From: Hypsibius dujardini
Lineage: Eukaryota > Tardigrada > Eutardigrada > Parachela > Hypsibiidae
DNA length: 64,000 bases
Assembly (NCBI GenBank): GCA_001579985.1
Contig: LRSR01000025.1
Span: 17,065 to 81,064, forward strand
Direction: 5' to 3'
Below are positions 1 through 10,700 of this stretch, one piece after another. Under the pieces are notes generated by a model that was not told the DNA's origin, did not search any database, and saw only the letters and a program-made list of their open reading frames with translations. Position numbers and translations under genes: made by a program. Numbering within the stretch: position 1 is the first letter of the stretch; each line of letters starts with the position of its first letter.

Positions 1-808
1 AAAAATCGATCGGCTTCACACTTTCTCAAAAGCTGTAATCGCTAATCCGACCAATCTACAAAATTCAATCATAATTCTAGGAAAACATTTTTTTTGTAGA
101 TAAATTCATATGGAATGGTTGCGAAAAAATAATCGTCAAATTGTTTTTGGTGGATCGACACGTTGAGAAAAAGTTGCAATTATTTTTAACATTTACGGAA
201 TTGTGTCTGACGTTCGTGTGAACTTGACAATGGAAGCTTGAAGGGCTACAGTTTTCTGCTGCTACTAATTTCGGTCCTCGAAGTCAGATACAAAAGATAT
301 CGTGCCCTTCCTTTTACTTAGAACTCGAAAGGACGAGTGATTATGATGGTGATTGTAAATATCGTTTGCTGAGATATCATTTCTGTACAATATACTTTCG
401 ACGGCATAATTAAAAGTCAGTGTTGCCGGATAAATTCATTGGTAAGACAGGAAGGAAGACGATAATCATTTCCAGCCTAGAAGGATAAGATTGCGGCTTC
501 ATTCCGAATCTGCCCCGTGTTTGAATGCTTTCCTTCCACTCGCATACTGCATCAGACCGAAACGAATGTACGCAACAATGTAGATAGACATGCAAACATC
601 TGCATACGACGTCGCGTATTTGGTCTCTGCATTATTTAATAACTAAGCACAGATCATATTGCACCTCCATCAAACACGAGGAGTTTGCTTATGTGTGTTG
701 TTTATATTTTGGAATCGGTCTAAGGAAGTCTCGGCGAAGCTCTCCCAAACATCCCCAGGATAGCTTTGAGAATTATCCAACCTGTCTGTACACTAAGTTT
801 CTCCACAG
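1..808. other. Non-coding sequence upstream of the first Hsp70-like gene
   Basis: No open frame here resembles a protein. The sequence is AT-rich with no long repeat I could recognise. The last bases before the ATG at 809 (a pyrimidine-rich tract ending in CACAG) look like a 3' splice site, so the gene may carry a 5'UTR intron; the matching donor cannot be fixed by eye. I looked for paired nGAAn heat-shock elements and found no convincing array. Confidence 0.5.
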
Positions 809-2893
809 ATGGCTCAGAGGGAAGGCGTTAATTTAACTCTATCAATCGGAATTGATTTTGGAAATCGGAACAGCTCCATCGCCGCCCACAATTTTCCCGC
901 TCGTGACGAAGTGACGGTCTTCCAAAACGGATTCACATCAACCCTCCGCTTCCCAACTTACGTAGCACGCGCGGCCGGTTCGGCCGGTCAATACCTGGTG
1001 GGAGCGACAGCCCTTCACGAGGCCAAAGGTGCTCCTGCTTCCTGGCATGGCGCCTCCGACTTGAAACGACATCTCGGACGTGGCGTGGCTAACAGCCGGC
1101 TTCCTCCGAATGACACAAACATTGAGATGTCTGACCGGGTGGCGTTCGACGCTAACGGTCATGCTACGTTTCGAATGCGGGCCACGTCGGACCAAGCGGA
1201 ACATGACACGGTGATGCGACTGGTCGCGGAAATTTTCCGCCATCTCGTCCACGAAGCAGAGAGGTACTTGAATGATTACCCTCGTATCAGCGAGGTGACC
1301 ATCACGATTCCCTGTCACTTTGGGCCGGACGAACGGGATGCCCTGCGCGAAGCTGCCAAGGCGGCTGGTCTGCGCGTGGCCGGACTAATCGAAGATCCCG
1401 TGGCCGCAATCCTGGGTTTCACCAAAGTTCCGCCGCTTGAAGCAATCAATGTCGACACCGCAATCAAGGGACGCCGATTCGCGGTAGTGGATATGGGCGA
1501 TCGCTGCCTAACTGCCTCCATCTTGACCTGCACTGCCGACGGTGATATCGCCATTGAGGCGACGCATTGCGACACGGACCTTGGAGGGAGTCATTTCGAC
1601 GAATGTTTGCGGAACTTTCTGTTCCAGGCTCTTCAGGACCCGGAGAACCGTCCCCTGGCAGCATACCGCGGAACGGCTACAGAGAAAGAGCTGCTGTTAC
1701 TGAGGGAAGCGACTAGGATCAAGGAGTGCTTCGCTAACAAGCCCACCGAAATCGTGCGAGCCACCTTACCGGTGGCGAAGTTGATAATCACACCGGAGCA
1801 GTTTGACCAGATGTGCACCGACGTCTGCTTACGTATCTCGAAATTGTTGCGTCAGTTGAAAGGGCCACCGGGCCACGATCGTCAGTTGGATTTCGTGCTG
1901 GCCGTCGGTGGTGGCATGCGGCTGCCGCGCGTGCGTGCACTGGTACAGCATGTACTGATCCAACCGATATTCATACCGAGTGAAGCGGACGTGATGGTGG
2001 CCCGCGGCGCGGCGTTATTCGCACATCTTCTGCGAGAGACGGCGGCTGGAAATGTTCCGGAATACACCGTGCTCGCAAAGTTTGAAGCAGATCACCGAAA
2101 GACATCGTGCGAAGCATCAGCAAAAAACCTTCCGGAAAACACTGGGGTCGCGAAGCCGGTACCATTTCCCCGACAGACACCGGGAAAGGCATCAACAGAA
2201 ATGGTTTCGAAAGTGGTCGGCGGAAAGCCTCTGTCGGAAATTAAGTACGAACCTCGTGTACAACCCATCAAGGAGCGCGAAGAAGCAAGGCGAGAGAGTA
2301 TTACCAGAGTCCCGGCACCAATTGTAAACCCCGTCGAGATTATGGTCGTCCAGCTAGAAGATCCGGTGACGCTCCCCGAACCAAGCCCACTGACAAAGCC
2401 TCAGCCTTCGGTCACCAGCCTCTGGGTTGTCTTTGGCTGCTGGATCGCCTCTCTACTCTCGGGCGAAACAGAGGCTGTCCCAGCAGATAAGGCAGAAGGA
2501 ATGCCGGCATGTGGGAATTTGAAGGATGGGACTTTTTGCGATAATGACCCGACTAGTTTGGGTGGACCGAGGAGCTATGCCGGACTGCCCTTCTGGACTG
2601 TTACGATAGTGGGCACGATCCTGTGTGTGCCGTCGTCGTTGGTACGGGGATTTGTTGGGCTTGCTGGGGCTTGTGGATTCCCCATGAATGGCGCGGCGGA
2701 AGCCAACATGGAATACGTAGTTGTCCCAATGGCTAGCAACGGTGTTCGCCCGGCAAGGGGAGAGTCTAGCGAGAGTCAGCAGAGCATTGAGCAGGAGGAA
2801 CGACCCGTCGCTGCACCGCGGCATGCCCGATCTTTCGATCAGAGAATACTTCCTGGTCGGCTGATGCAAAACAGGTCGGACACGCGAGCTTAA
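809..2893 (+). CDS. Divergent Hsp70-like protein with hydrophobic C-terminal tail (copy 1)
   Basis: Intact, intronless 694-aa reading frame. Residues 12-400 form an Hsp70/actin-type ATPase domain: phosphate-1 loop GIDFGNRNSS (about 14-23), DLKRHLGR (about 89), which keeps the lysine equivalent to catalytic Lys71 of bovine Hsc70, VTITIPCHFG (about 162-171), EDPVAAILGF, a phosphate-2 segment VVDMGDRCLTAS (about 225-236), and adenosine motif VGGGMRLPR (about 366). The usual DLGGGTFD loop is replaced by DMGDRCLT, so ATP hydrolysis may be altered. There is no recognisable peptide-binding beta-sandwich. Residues 405-530 are low-complexity and charged, followed by a Trp-rich hydrophobic patch (about 532-547) and a second hydrophobic segment FWTVTIVGTILCVPSSLV (about 595-613). 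The nearest relative in the window is the gene at 18674-21069, with the same start and tail. Family assignment is firm; membrane anchoring is inference. Confidence 0.9.
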   Translation: MAQREGVNLTLSIGIDFGNRNSSIAAHNFPARDEVTVFQNGFTSTLRFPTYVARAAGSAGQYLVGATALHEAKGAPASWHGASDLKRHLGRGVANSRLPPNDTNIEMSDRVAFDANGHATFRMRATSDQAEHDTVMRLVAEIFRHLVHEAERYLNDYPRISEVTITIPCHFGPDERDALREAAKAAGLRVAGLIEDPVAAILGFTKVPPLEAINVDTAIKGRRFAVVDMGDRCLTASILTCTADGDIAIEATHCDTDLGGSHFDECLRNFLFQALQDPENRPLAAYRGTATEKELLLLREATRIKECFANKPTEIVRATLPVAKLIITPEQFDQMCTDVCLRISKLLRQLKGPPGHDRQLDFVLAVGGGMRLPRVRALVQHVLIQPIFIPSEADVMVARGAALFAHLLRETAAGNVPEYTVLAKFEADHRKTSCEASAKNLPENTGVAKPVPFPRQTPGKASTEMVSKVVGGKPLSEIKYEPRVQPIKEREEARRESITRVPAPIVNPVEIMVVQLEDPVTLPEPSPLTKPQPSVTSLWVVFGCWIASLLSGETEAVPADKAEGMPACGNLKDGTFCDNDPTSLGGPRSYAGLPFWTVTIVGTILCVPSSLVRGFVGLAGACGFPMNGAAEANMEYVVVPMASNGVRPARGESSESQQSIEQEERPVAAPRHARSFDQRILPGRLMQNRSDTRA

Positions 2894-2923
2894 TATGTGC
2901 AAAGTATGGAAGATGGAACGTTA

Positions 2924-3505
2924 TTAACCCTCTGAGTGCCTGTCAGCTTACACTGGCTTAATTCTCCCTTCAAACTCCATTTGCTCATCGAGCATTTGCA
3001 CTTTTTTGATACGGTTTTTTGGTTTGATCCTCTAACAAAACCGTAAATATATAAAGTAAAAACAACTTTTGAAAAAAACTTTCGGAAGTGGTGAGAACTC
3101 ATTAAGCCAAACTTGGCTTAAACTTAAATGGCATGTATACTAACTTGCGGTGCGTGCTGAAAAAAAAATTTCGGGCTTCGAAATTAAAAAGGGTCCTAGC
3201 CAACAACCATACCAATGAAATCCAGTTGAAAATGAAATAAACAAGCAATCGAGAGCGGAATGAAAAAATTGAACTCACTAGGAAGATGTTTTGATTCCCT
3301 ATTGGCAAAATGTCAGCTGTTGTCAGGTTGTTGTGTGGAGGCGCAACAGCGCCGTCTGGCGGTACGACACTAACCGAGCAGGGAAAGTGCCAAATGAACT
3401 CTTGTCATGTTAACCATACAAGTTAGGTACTTTCCCTATTTAAGCCAACTTTGGCTGACCTAGCACTACCCGTATACCTAAAACACCCGGCAACCAGAGG
3501 GTTAA
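2924..3505. mobile_element. piggyBac-like MITE with TTAA target duplication
   Basis: The element is bounded by TTAA (2924-2927 and 3502-3505). Its ends are inverted: the left begins CCCTCTGAGTGCC after TTAA, and the right, read on the minus strand, begins CCCTCTGGTTGCC. Both are followed by inverted GTCAGC and TGGCTTAA blocks. TTAA targets and CCCT ends are typical of piggyBac-superfamily elements. No transposase frame remains in about 574 bp. It sits 31 bp after the Hsp70 stop codon and contains an AATAAA (about 3235) that could act as the gene's polyadenylation signal. Confidence 0.75.
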
Positions 3506-3755
3506 CAGGAATCATTGGCTTCTTCCATGCCCTTCAATTCAAAGTGAACTAAAGTGGTACTATGCAAATGAACAGAAGAATACTTTACGGTTGCCATTTC
3601 TCGTGACCGTGTTAACGTTATGCCGCCCAAACAATTGCCAGTTCAAATCTCATACACCCAGACAGCGCCCGTAAACATTGTTAGTGGAAAAGGACATTCA
3701 AGACTTTGTACAATACTTTAGAGTGCCCCAAACGACAAAGACTAGAGAGCTTATT

Positions 3756-4540
3756 ATGCCACGTTCAACAATCACTTCAGCGCCTGATATTAGGCGACCT
3801 TACTCCCCCCTCCCTTCCGTCAGAGTTCGTCAGAAATTCTTAGACTCCCCTTGTTCTTCAAGCACTGACGTCAGCTCGAGTCGAATCCCTTACATCTGCT
3901 AAAACTTAACCAGTATTGCAACCACATCTTTTGCTGAAACCAATCTCTTGGTATAAAATCCCAACGTTTGGACAACGGTCAAGTAAATGCTGTTCCCAAA
4001 CTGAAGGCTTGAAGAAAAAGGGGCGTTTGCTTTTTTCGCTTAGCACTCGTGCAGGCAGCGTCCAATATTTAGGGTTTCTGTTTTTTGTGACAAGGAAGCT
4101 TGACAGATTCTAAAAAAATCAATCTTCAATTTATCCAGTTAGGGAACAACGGTCAACATTGAAGAAAACCAAAGTGGGAGGGGTAAGAAAGGGGAAGGGA
4201 AGGGGAACATGTAGTCTAAGCCCCCAGTCAGACCCCCGCTATGCCCACTGTGCGGAAAATAATTATTGGCAAGTCGCGTTCGACGACTTTGCCACAAACT
4301 CAACATTGATTTCTATCCTACCTGCCATCGTTTCAGCGAAATTTTTCCGTTGAATTGATGGAGAATACCACAAAAAGGTCAAAAAGGATAAAAATTCCAG
4401 CTGGGAATTGGCGAAAAATCAAAACGATATATCCTGTTGTCAGCCACGACTAGACCCTCACCCCCTTAGCGTCAGAGCTCGTCATCAAATTACAACCCCC
4501 CTAACCTAAATGGCGCTGACGTCATTGTTGAACGTTCCCA
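3756..4540. repeat. Nested inverted-repeat region upstream of Hsp70-like copy 2
   Basis: The block ACGTTCAACAAT followed by TCAGCGCC near 3762-3785 recurs inverted near 4510-4540, and CGTCAGAG(T/C)TCGTCA near 3819-3832 recurs in the same inverted frame near 4469-4484. This suggests a degraded foldback element about 780 bp long. Inside it, about 4010-4223 matches another repeat near 52.0 kb. Two perfect TGACGTCA palindromes (CRE/ATF-type sites) lie at about 3866 and 4518. Whether they regulate the gene starting at 4749 is unknown. Confidence 0.45.
4010..4223. mobile_element. Short MITE, family shared with 52012-52223
   Basis: The core CCAATATTTAGGGTTTC and following segments (AATTTATCCAGTTAGGGA, GGTCAACATTGAAGAAAA, AGGGGAACATGTAGTCTAAGCC) are closely matched near 52.08-52.22 kb in the same order and orientation. 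The second copy has clean inverted ends (CTACAAG next to C-rich blocks), which define the family. No coding capacity. Confidence 0.6.
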
Positions 4541-4748
4541 TACATCTAGATGTGGTCCGACAACTTGCTGTGACGTGGCCGTTGCGAAAGGTTGTCTAAT
4601 TTTTCATTTTTCCGTACGCGATAAGATATCCACGCCGAAACGTGCTTTTCTAGTCTCTTCTTCGACATACCGAACCACGCGAAGTTGAGCTAGTTTTAAA
4701 CGAAGAATTACCGTGGAATAACAACTGTAAGCGTGTTTGACTTTTAAA

Positions 4749-7700
4749 ATGGCCGCTGTCGGAATAGACTTCGGAACGGCAAACATCACCGTCGCAGTCT
4801 GGGAGAACGGGTCCCCTCGTATCATTTCAAGTGTGACAGGAGCCAGCAGCACACCCACCGTCATCGTACGCCACCAGGGAGAGGACACCTTCGGGGAAGA
4901 TGCCCGTGAACAATCCAAAAGCTTGCCACAGAACGTTGTATTTGACTTCCCACAGTTCATCGGCCTGCACGATTACGAAGCGGTGAAAGAGGCCATCTAC
5001 GATGGTTACTATCCCTTCAATGAAATTGACAGCAAACGTAATTACCTGCGGTTCAACCTCCCCAACGGTGAGCGATTGTATCTGGTAAACATCGTGCAAA
5101 AGTTCTTGCGACAAGCTAAGGAACTAGCGGAAAGCGCCCTGAATCGAAATGTAGTCATGTGCGTCGTGACAGTACCCTGCATTTGGCAGTCCCATCAAAG
5201 AGAATTTCTGGAACAAGCTGCCAAGACAGCGGGCTTCGAGCGTGTCTTCCTGGTGGACGCTGCGGCCGCAGCATTGGTCGGCTGTTTTCTCCACACTCTC
5301 AACCCCCAAACGTCACCGCGGAATATCGTGGTGGTGGATGTAGGTGCGAGTTCAACCACAGCCGCAGTGTTCACCGCCACGCACCCGAACGAAGTATCAC
5401 TCCCGATGTGGTACTCTGCAGATCCTGCTGGCGGTGGAACGGCTCTGGATCGCGCCATAATGGAACACTGTCACAATCAGTTTCGCCAGCAGCCGGGTTG
5501 TGCAAACTTTATACTTAACCGTAGCCAACTTCACCGGCTGCGGGTGGAATGTGAGGACGTGAAGAAGCACCTTAGTATGCGAAGGTCCACGGAAGTGTCC
5601 GTTCCGGAACTGGTCGAAGATTTCGATTTTCACTGCGTGATCAATCAAGAACAGCTGCGGAACATTGGGGCCGAGTGTATTCGCACGACACTGAATACCA
5701 TCCAATGGGCACTGGAAAGGGTCGCTCAACCGACGGACTGCCATATCCTGCTGGTCGGAGGGGCTTCGCACTGCGGCGTTCTACGCGCCGCAATCCAGAA
5801 GCAGTTTGGGGACTTGATCAACCCAAGTGTACTGTTGTATTCGGGGGATGCCGCGGCGTTTGGAGCAGCGGGCATCGCGGCCATGGTCGAAATGGTTCCC
5901 ATGAGTAGCGGGCAACTTCTTCTAGACATGTTTAGCGCTGACAGAATTGCTCAGCATTACCATCAACTAACGAGACTTTTCCGTGACTGGGGCGGTGAAC
6001 GGGAAGCATCTACTGAGCTCAACCGCTATATTATTAAGCATTCAAATTTCAGCCCTGCGGCTTCCGCCATAAAGTTCGTCACTAAAGACACTGAAAAGGT
6101 GAAAAAAGACAAACTCTCGACGGGTGTAATCCGTGAACACTCTCTGACTGGAATGGGAGCCATCGGTGTTAAGGAACTGCTCCACGGTCAAGCATGGCCT
6201 CCTCAAACTTCCCAAGGACATTATGAAAACGAATATCCTCCTTTGAACCTTTCACCACGCTCCGATCCGGATCATACCCAGCGCAGTCAAGTAATAAACT
6301 GGGATCCTGACAGTTTAGAGAGGCCACTGTATAGTCAGAGGTATGTATAAAATAGTAGTTGTCCTTAGTATTTAGTAGTTTCGTTGTTGTATTTTTCAGT
6401 TGTAGTTTTTATTTAGTAATTACGTAGTTGTACTATTGTAGTTTTTAGTTTGTAACTATGCGTTTTAATTAGGAATGTGAAAGTTATTTTTAATAAATAT
6501 TGTCAATGCCCTGAGCACTGAAAATACAAATCGACCTTGCTGAATCTTGACCCACAGTGGCGTTATAGACTATACGATTGGCACCCCACACCGCTGTGCT
6601 GTTTAAGTCTCTGTTTTAGGTTTTATCTTGGTCCCAGTGTTTTTTCTCGTGAAGTTCCTAACCGGCTGTTTTTTAGTTTCCGAGCCCGCATTCCCTAATA
6701 TCAAACTATCTGTTTACAAATTATATCAATCATTACTTTTATCGCCCTGATCCTACCATATTGTATAACAATTATTAAGTTTGTAATAAGAAACTGTATA
6801 CACAGGTGGCCACAATATAGCGCTACTCAGTTAAAACCAAATTTTTACTGTATAAGCAAATAAGGGTGGTCAAAGTTTGAGCCAATTTTGGCCACAGCGT
6901 GCCACTGCTTTTATTATTGCTCGATTTTTTGATTAAATGTCCAGCCAAAAACGAAAACGAAATTCAACAAGGGGACTTCTGATAGAAACAATTTTAAGTA
7001 AAGCAAATTTGTTTCACCTCGATGTTAGCAAACAATCAAAAAATTTTGGAGATCACACAAATTTTGATCGAGAATATTTTGATTATCAATAATGAATTCG
7101 AGCACCGTTGTTGTGTTTGATCACCGCCAACAACGTCCAGAGATTCCTTCGTAAAATTCCTTGCACAATTCAGAAAGCCCTTCAATTTCGTCAACGCTCG
7201 CAATTTTACGATGCTTCAACGGTTTTTGATGATGCCCAAGAAATTCTCAATTACTGAGTACTGACAGGTCGGGACTTTTGGCAGGTCAGGCCAGGTAAGC
7301 GGAAATATCCCTTCTTGTTCCAAATACTCCTGGCTTTCTGCATTATTTTGGAAACATATAGACTCGCATTGTCTTGCTGGAATACGTTTTTCGATTGTTA
7401 GCTTGCAGGTGAAACTAAATTTGTTTTACTACACTTTTTATTAAAATTCCCTTTGTTGAATTCTTTTTTTGGCTGGACACTTACGGTAATCAAAAAATCA
7501 AGCGATAAGAAAAGCAGTGGCATGCTGCGGCCAAAAATAGCTCAAACTTTGATCACCCTAATCTGCTGGCACCCAGTAAAAATTTGATTTTAACTTGGTT
7601 AGCGCTATCTTGTGGCCACGTGTGTATTCATGTCACCGTGTGATATTAGTTCATAACTGTTAGGTCTGCCAACTGAAAGTAGAGCTAGGTAGAGAAGAAA

Positions 7701-10700
7701 ACCGGAAGAAAGGAAAGATGAAGTACAACTCTGCCTAGAACTAGTAAAGCACATGATAATATAGTAAAGTGTTAACTATATAACTGATGGTAAATAGTAT
7801 ATACACACATGGCCATAATTTTGGCTGGCAGAGTTCGAGTCATTAGGGTGATCTGATTTTGAGCCACTCTTTGCTAGAGCTTGCCACTGCCTTCTGAATC
7901 TTTGATTTAATGCCCGACCCAGTGAAAAAATTAGATTGAACAAGCTGCTCTAAATTCTAAATTTGACTTTCGATGATAAAAAACTGATTTGAACCGGAAA
8001 TTTCCCAAGAGAAAAGACATCACTAACATTAATTTCAACAACAAGACTTCGCCACATTTAATGAATTCGCGCGCCCTTTTTCTTGAACACTGCCTCCAGA
8101 CGCCCAGGAATACGGTCGAACAGCGCTTTGCAGAGTTCGGGACAACCCTTTTTGGCTTAAAGTCTGCCACCAAAAATTGTGGCCATATGTGTACATCAGA
8201 ATTACATACAAGTAATTGGCTGTAGCAGCAGAATAGGGTTTATAGGGTAGATAGTTACTAACTAAGCAAGGTATTAGTGAGTCAAATAGCTGTAATGATT
8301 GGATATGAGGACTTGTTGGGCGTGGTTCAAGATAACTATTTTTATGAACAGCTAGAACTAACATCACAACTAAGTAAGTACAAATTATAAAATGCAAGTA
8401 GAAAGTACAAGTAAGTTACTACTAAATAAAAACTACAATTAGAAAGTACAACTACGTCATTATTAAATAAAAACTACAACTAAAAAATGCAACTACGAAA
8501 CTACTAAATATTAAAGACAAATACTAATTAGAAACAACTACCATGTTTTATACATACTCGTGTTTAGGCACGTGGCAAAACCGGTAGCTGCTGCGATGAC
8601 GGTCACTGCTACTGTCGAACAGCATCAGCACAGCGCTGTGCCACAAAGAGTCCACTCCATGACGCCTACCGACGACGAGGAACAGTTTTTTGCTATTCAA
8701 CACCGGTATAATCACATGTCAAGTACTAGAGTACCAACTAGCGTTACGCGTATTCGTACCGACTACGATATTAAGCGATATTCGAATAGTCATGAGACTA
8801 GACCGACCACACGACAAGGTAACCAGAGCCCCGGCCTGCATACTTGTCCATCTGAATGTATAATCCGGAAGGGGTTCGACATTTTTCAGATACCTCAGAA
8901 GTTAGAGATCGTCCGCTGAGGAGCCACACTCGGCCTGCGCCGCCATCATATGAGCAAGCTGCAATCGGTTAGTGCATGCACTCAGTAGGAAAGGGCCATT
9001 CCCGATCGATCAATGAGGCGGAAATATCCTTTTTTCAGGATCTACGTGGCGCAATAGCGAGGGTATTCGGCTTCGGCGACAAAATCCCATTTTCCGTTCG
9101 CCCCAGGGTATGTTCGCATGCTGGTAACATAATAAAATCGAACTTCATGGTACGACATGGTAAAACATTGAGCAGACTCACTTGGGGTGATTTTCAGAAA
9201 TGGATTTCAAAACGTCTCCAATTTTTTTTCTAAATTAGTTCAATGTTAATGATGATTTAAACACATTATTTCATCGGCGAATCTCCGAGAATCTTTTTTT
9301 TACGCAATTTCAAAGTACGAAAACACAATATTCGCAATAACGCAATATTCCGTTTTGCTTGATCTTCACTGTAAAAATCGCGATTTATTGAAGTGCACTA
9401 AATATAATTATTTTTATGCTGCCTCATCTCAAATTTAATTGAAAATCCATTGGCATTATCCAAATAATTTTCGGACATCGGGGTGGCGGAGCTACATGCC
9501 AACTCTGGAAAGCTTCACTGGAATTTTCGGTCCTTTTTGAAAACTGTCCATAGCTCCGCCCCCTTATCTCCAAAAAAAATATTTGGTTGGCGCCATCGAT
9601 TTCAAATGAAGTTTGGGATATGACAGTGCCAAAATAATCACATTTAGTGCATTTCGAAGAATCTCCATTTTTAGAGTGAATTTAGGCAAACGGAATATTC
9701 CACTGTTTTCGTAACTTTGAAATTTTGTAAAAAAAGGTTCTTACAGATTCGCCGATGAAATATATTTTTTAAGTCATCATTAATATTGAACTAATTGAGA
9801 AAAAAATTGGAGACGTTTTGAAAACCATCTCTGAAAATCGCCCCAAATCAGGAGTCCAGCGAGGGATACCAGAATTGACGTAGGTTGCTATTACACTGAA
9901 TATAAACATAGCCTCAGTGGCAGCTTCGTAACACAGGTTGGCATAGGGATCCAGACAGGGCAATCCCTAACCCCGCGCCGACCCCAAGAAAATTCCTTCC
10001 GAATGGGGACCAACCAATTAACCCGGTACTGCAAAAGCTCCGAAGCGTAGTTGTGCAATATCCCGGCCCGATGATTAAGACTGCCAATATCGTGGTCAGC
10101 GGCAAATTAACCGTTGGATATTTTAAAACAGGTCGGGTCGACCTTAATTCGCCACTCTTACGTGGGAACGTTTTCAGCTGTCGAATTCAGAACCGTTCCA
10201 AAATATTTTTTTTATTCAGATCTAATTTAGTAATGAATATAAAAATTTATTTTGCCGGTCAAGCTAAAAAAACCTTTTTGTCGGTGAATTTTCAAAGTTG
10301 GCAGTTGTCTCAATAGACTTGCTGCTGTGTACCGTCGATTGATTGTTTGATTGAAATTGTGGGCAGACTGTTTGGTTGATTGTTGAATGATTGGCGTATA
10401 TTTTGTCATATTGTTTGGCTAGTCATTGATTGCTTGATTACTTTCTTTAGCATCGTCATTCAGTTGATTGTTGATTGACACCACATCTGCACTTTGGTGT
10501 TCACTCAAACTAAAACCAAAAAGTTAGTCAATCAACAATCAACCAAATGAACAGCACATGGCTTTCAATCAAGCGATCAATTGACGGCAAATGTTTCAAC
10601 AGACTTGCTGCCGTGTTCCGTCGATTGATTGCTTGATTGAAAGGTATGTGCCGTTCATTTGGTTGATTGTTGATTGACTAACTTTTTGGTTGTAGTTTGA

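Larger units (their letters stand above)
6341..8567 (+). other. Intron 1 of Hsp70-like copy 2, bounded by terminal inverted repeats
   Basis: The intron starts GTATGTATAAAA. The same sequence, inverted, ends at 8557, ten bases before the acceptor AG (8566-8567). Over about 130 bases the left arm (6341-6470) and the reverse complement of the right arm (about 8420-8557) align well, sharing GTATGTATAAAA, GGTAGTTG/AGTAGTTG, TATTTAGTAGTTTCGT, TTGTAGTTTTTATTTA and ACGTAGTTGTAC. The intron therefore looks like a transposon whose left tip supplies the 5' splice site. Two Tc1-type fossils are nested inside. No clear target duplication flanks it. Confidence 0.65.

Noticed and set aside
500-808. Heat-shock elements upstream of the Hsp70-like genes
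   Set aside because: I checked sequence before 809, 4749 and 18674 for alternating GAA/TTC with two-base spacing; only isolated or wrongly spaced pairs were seen.
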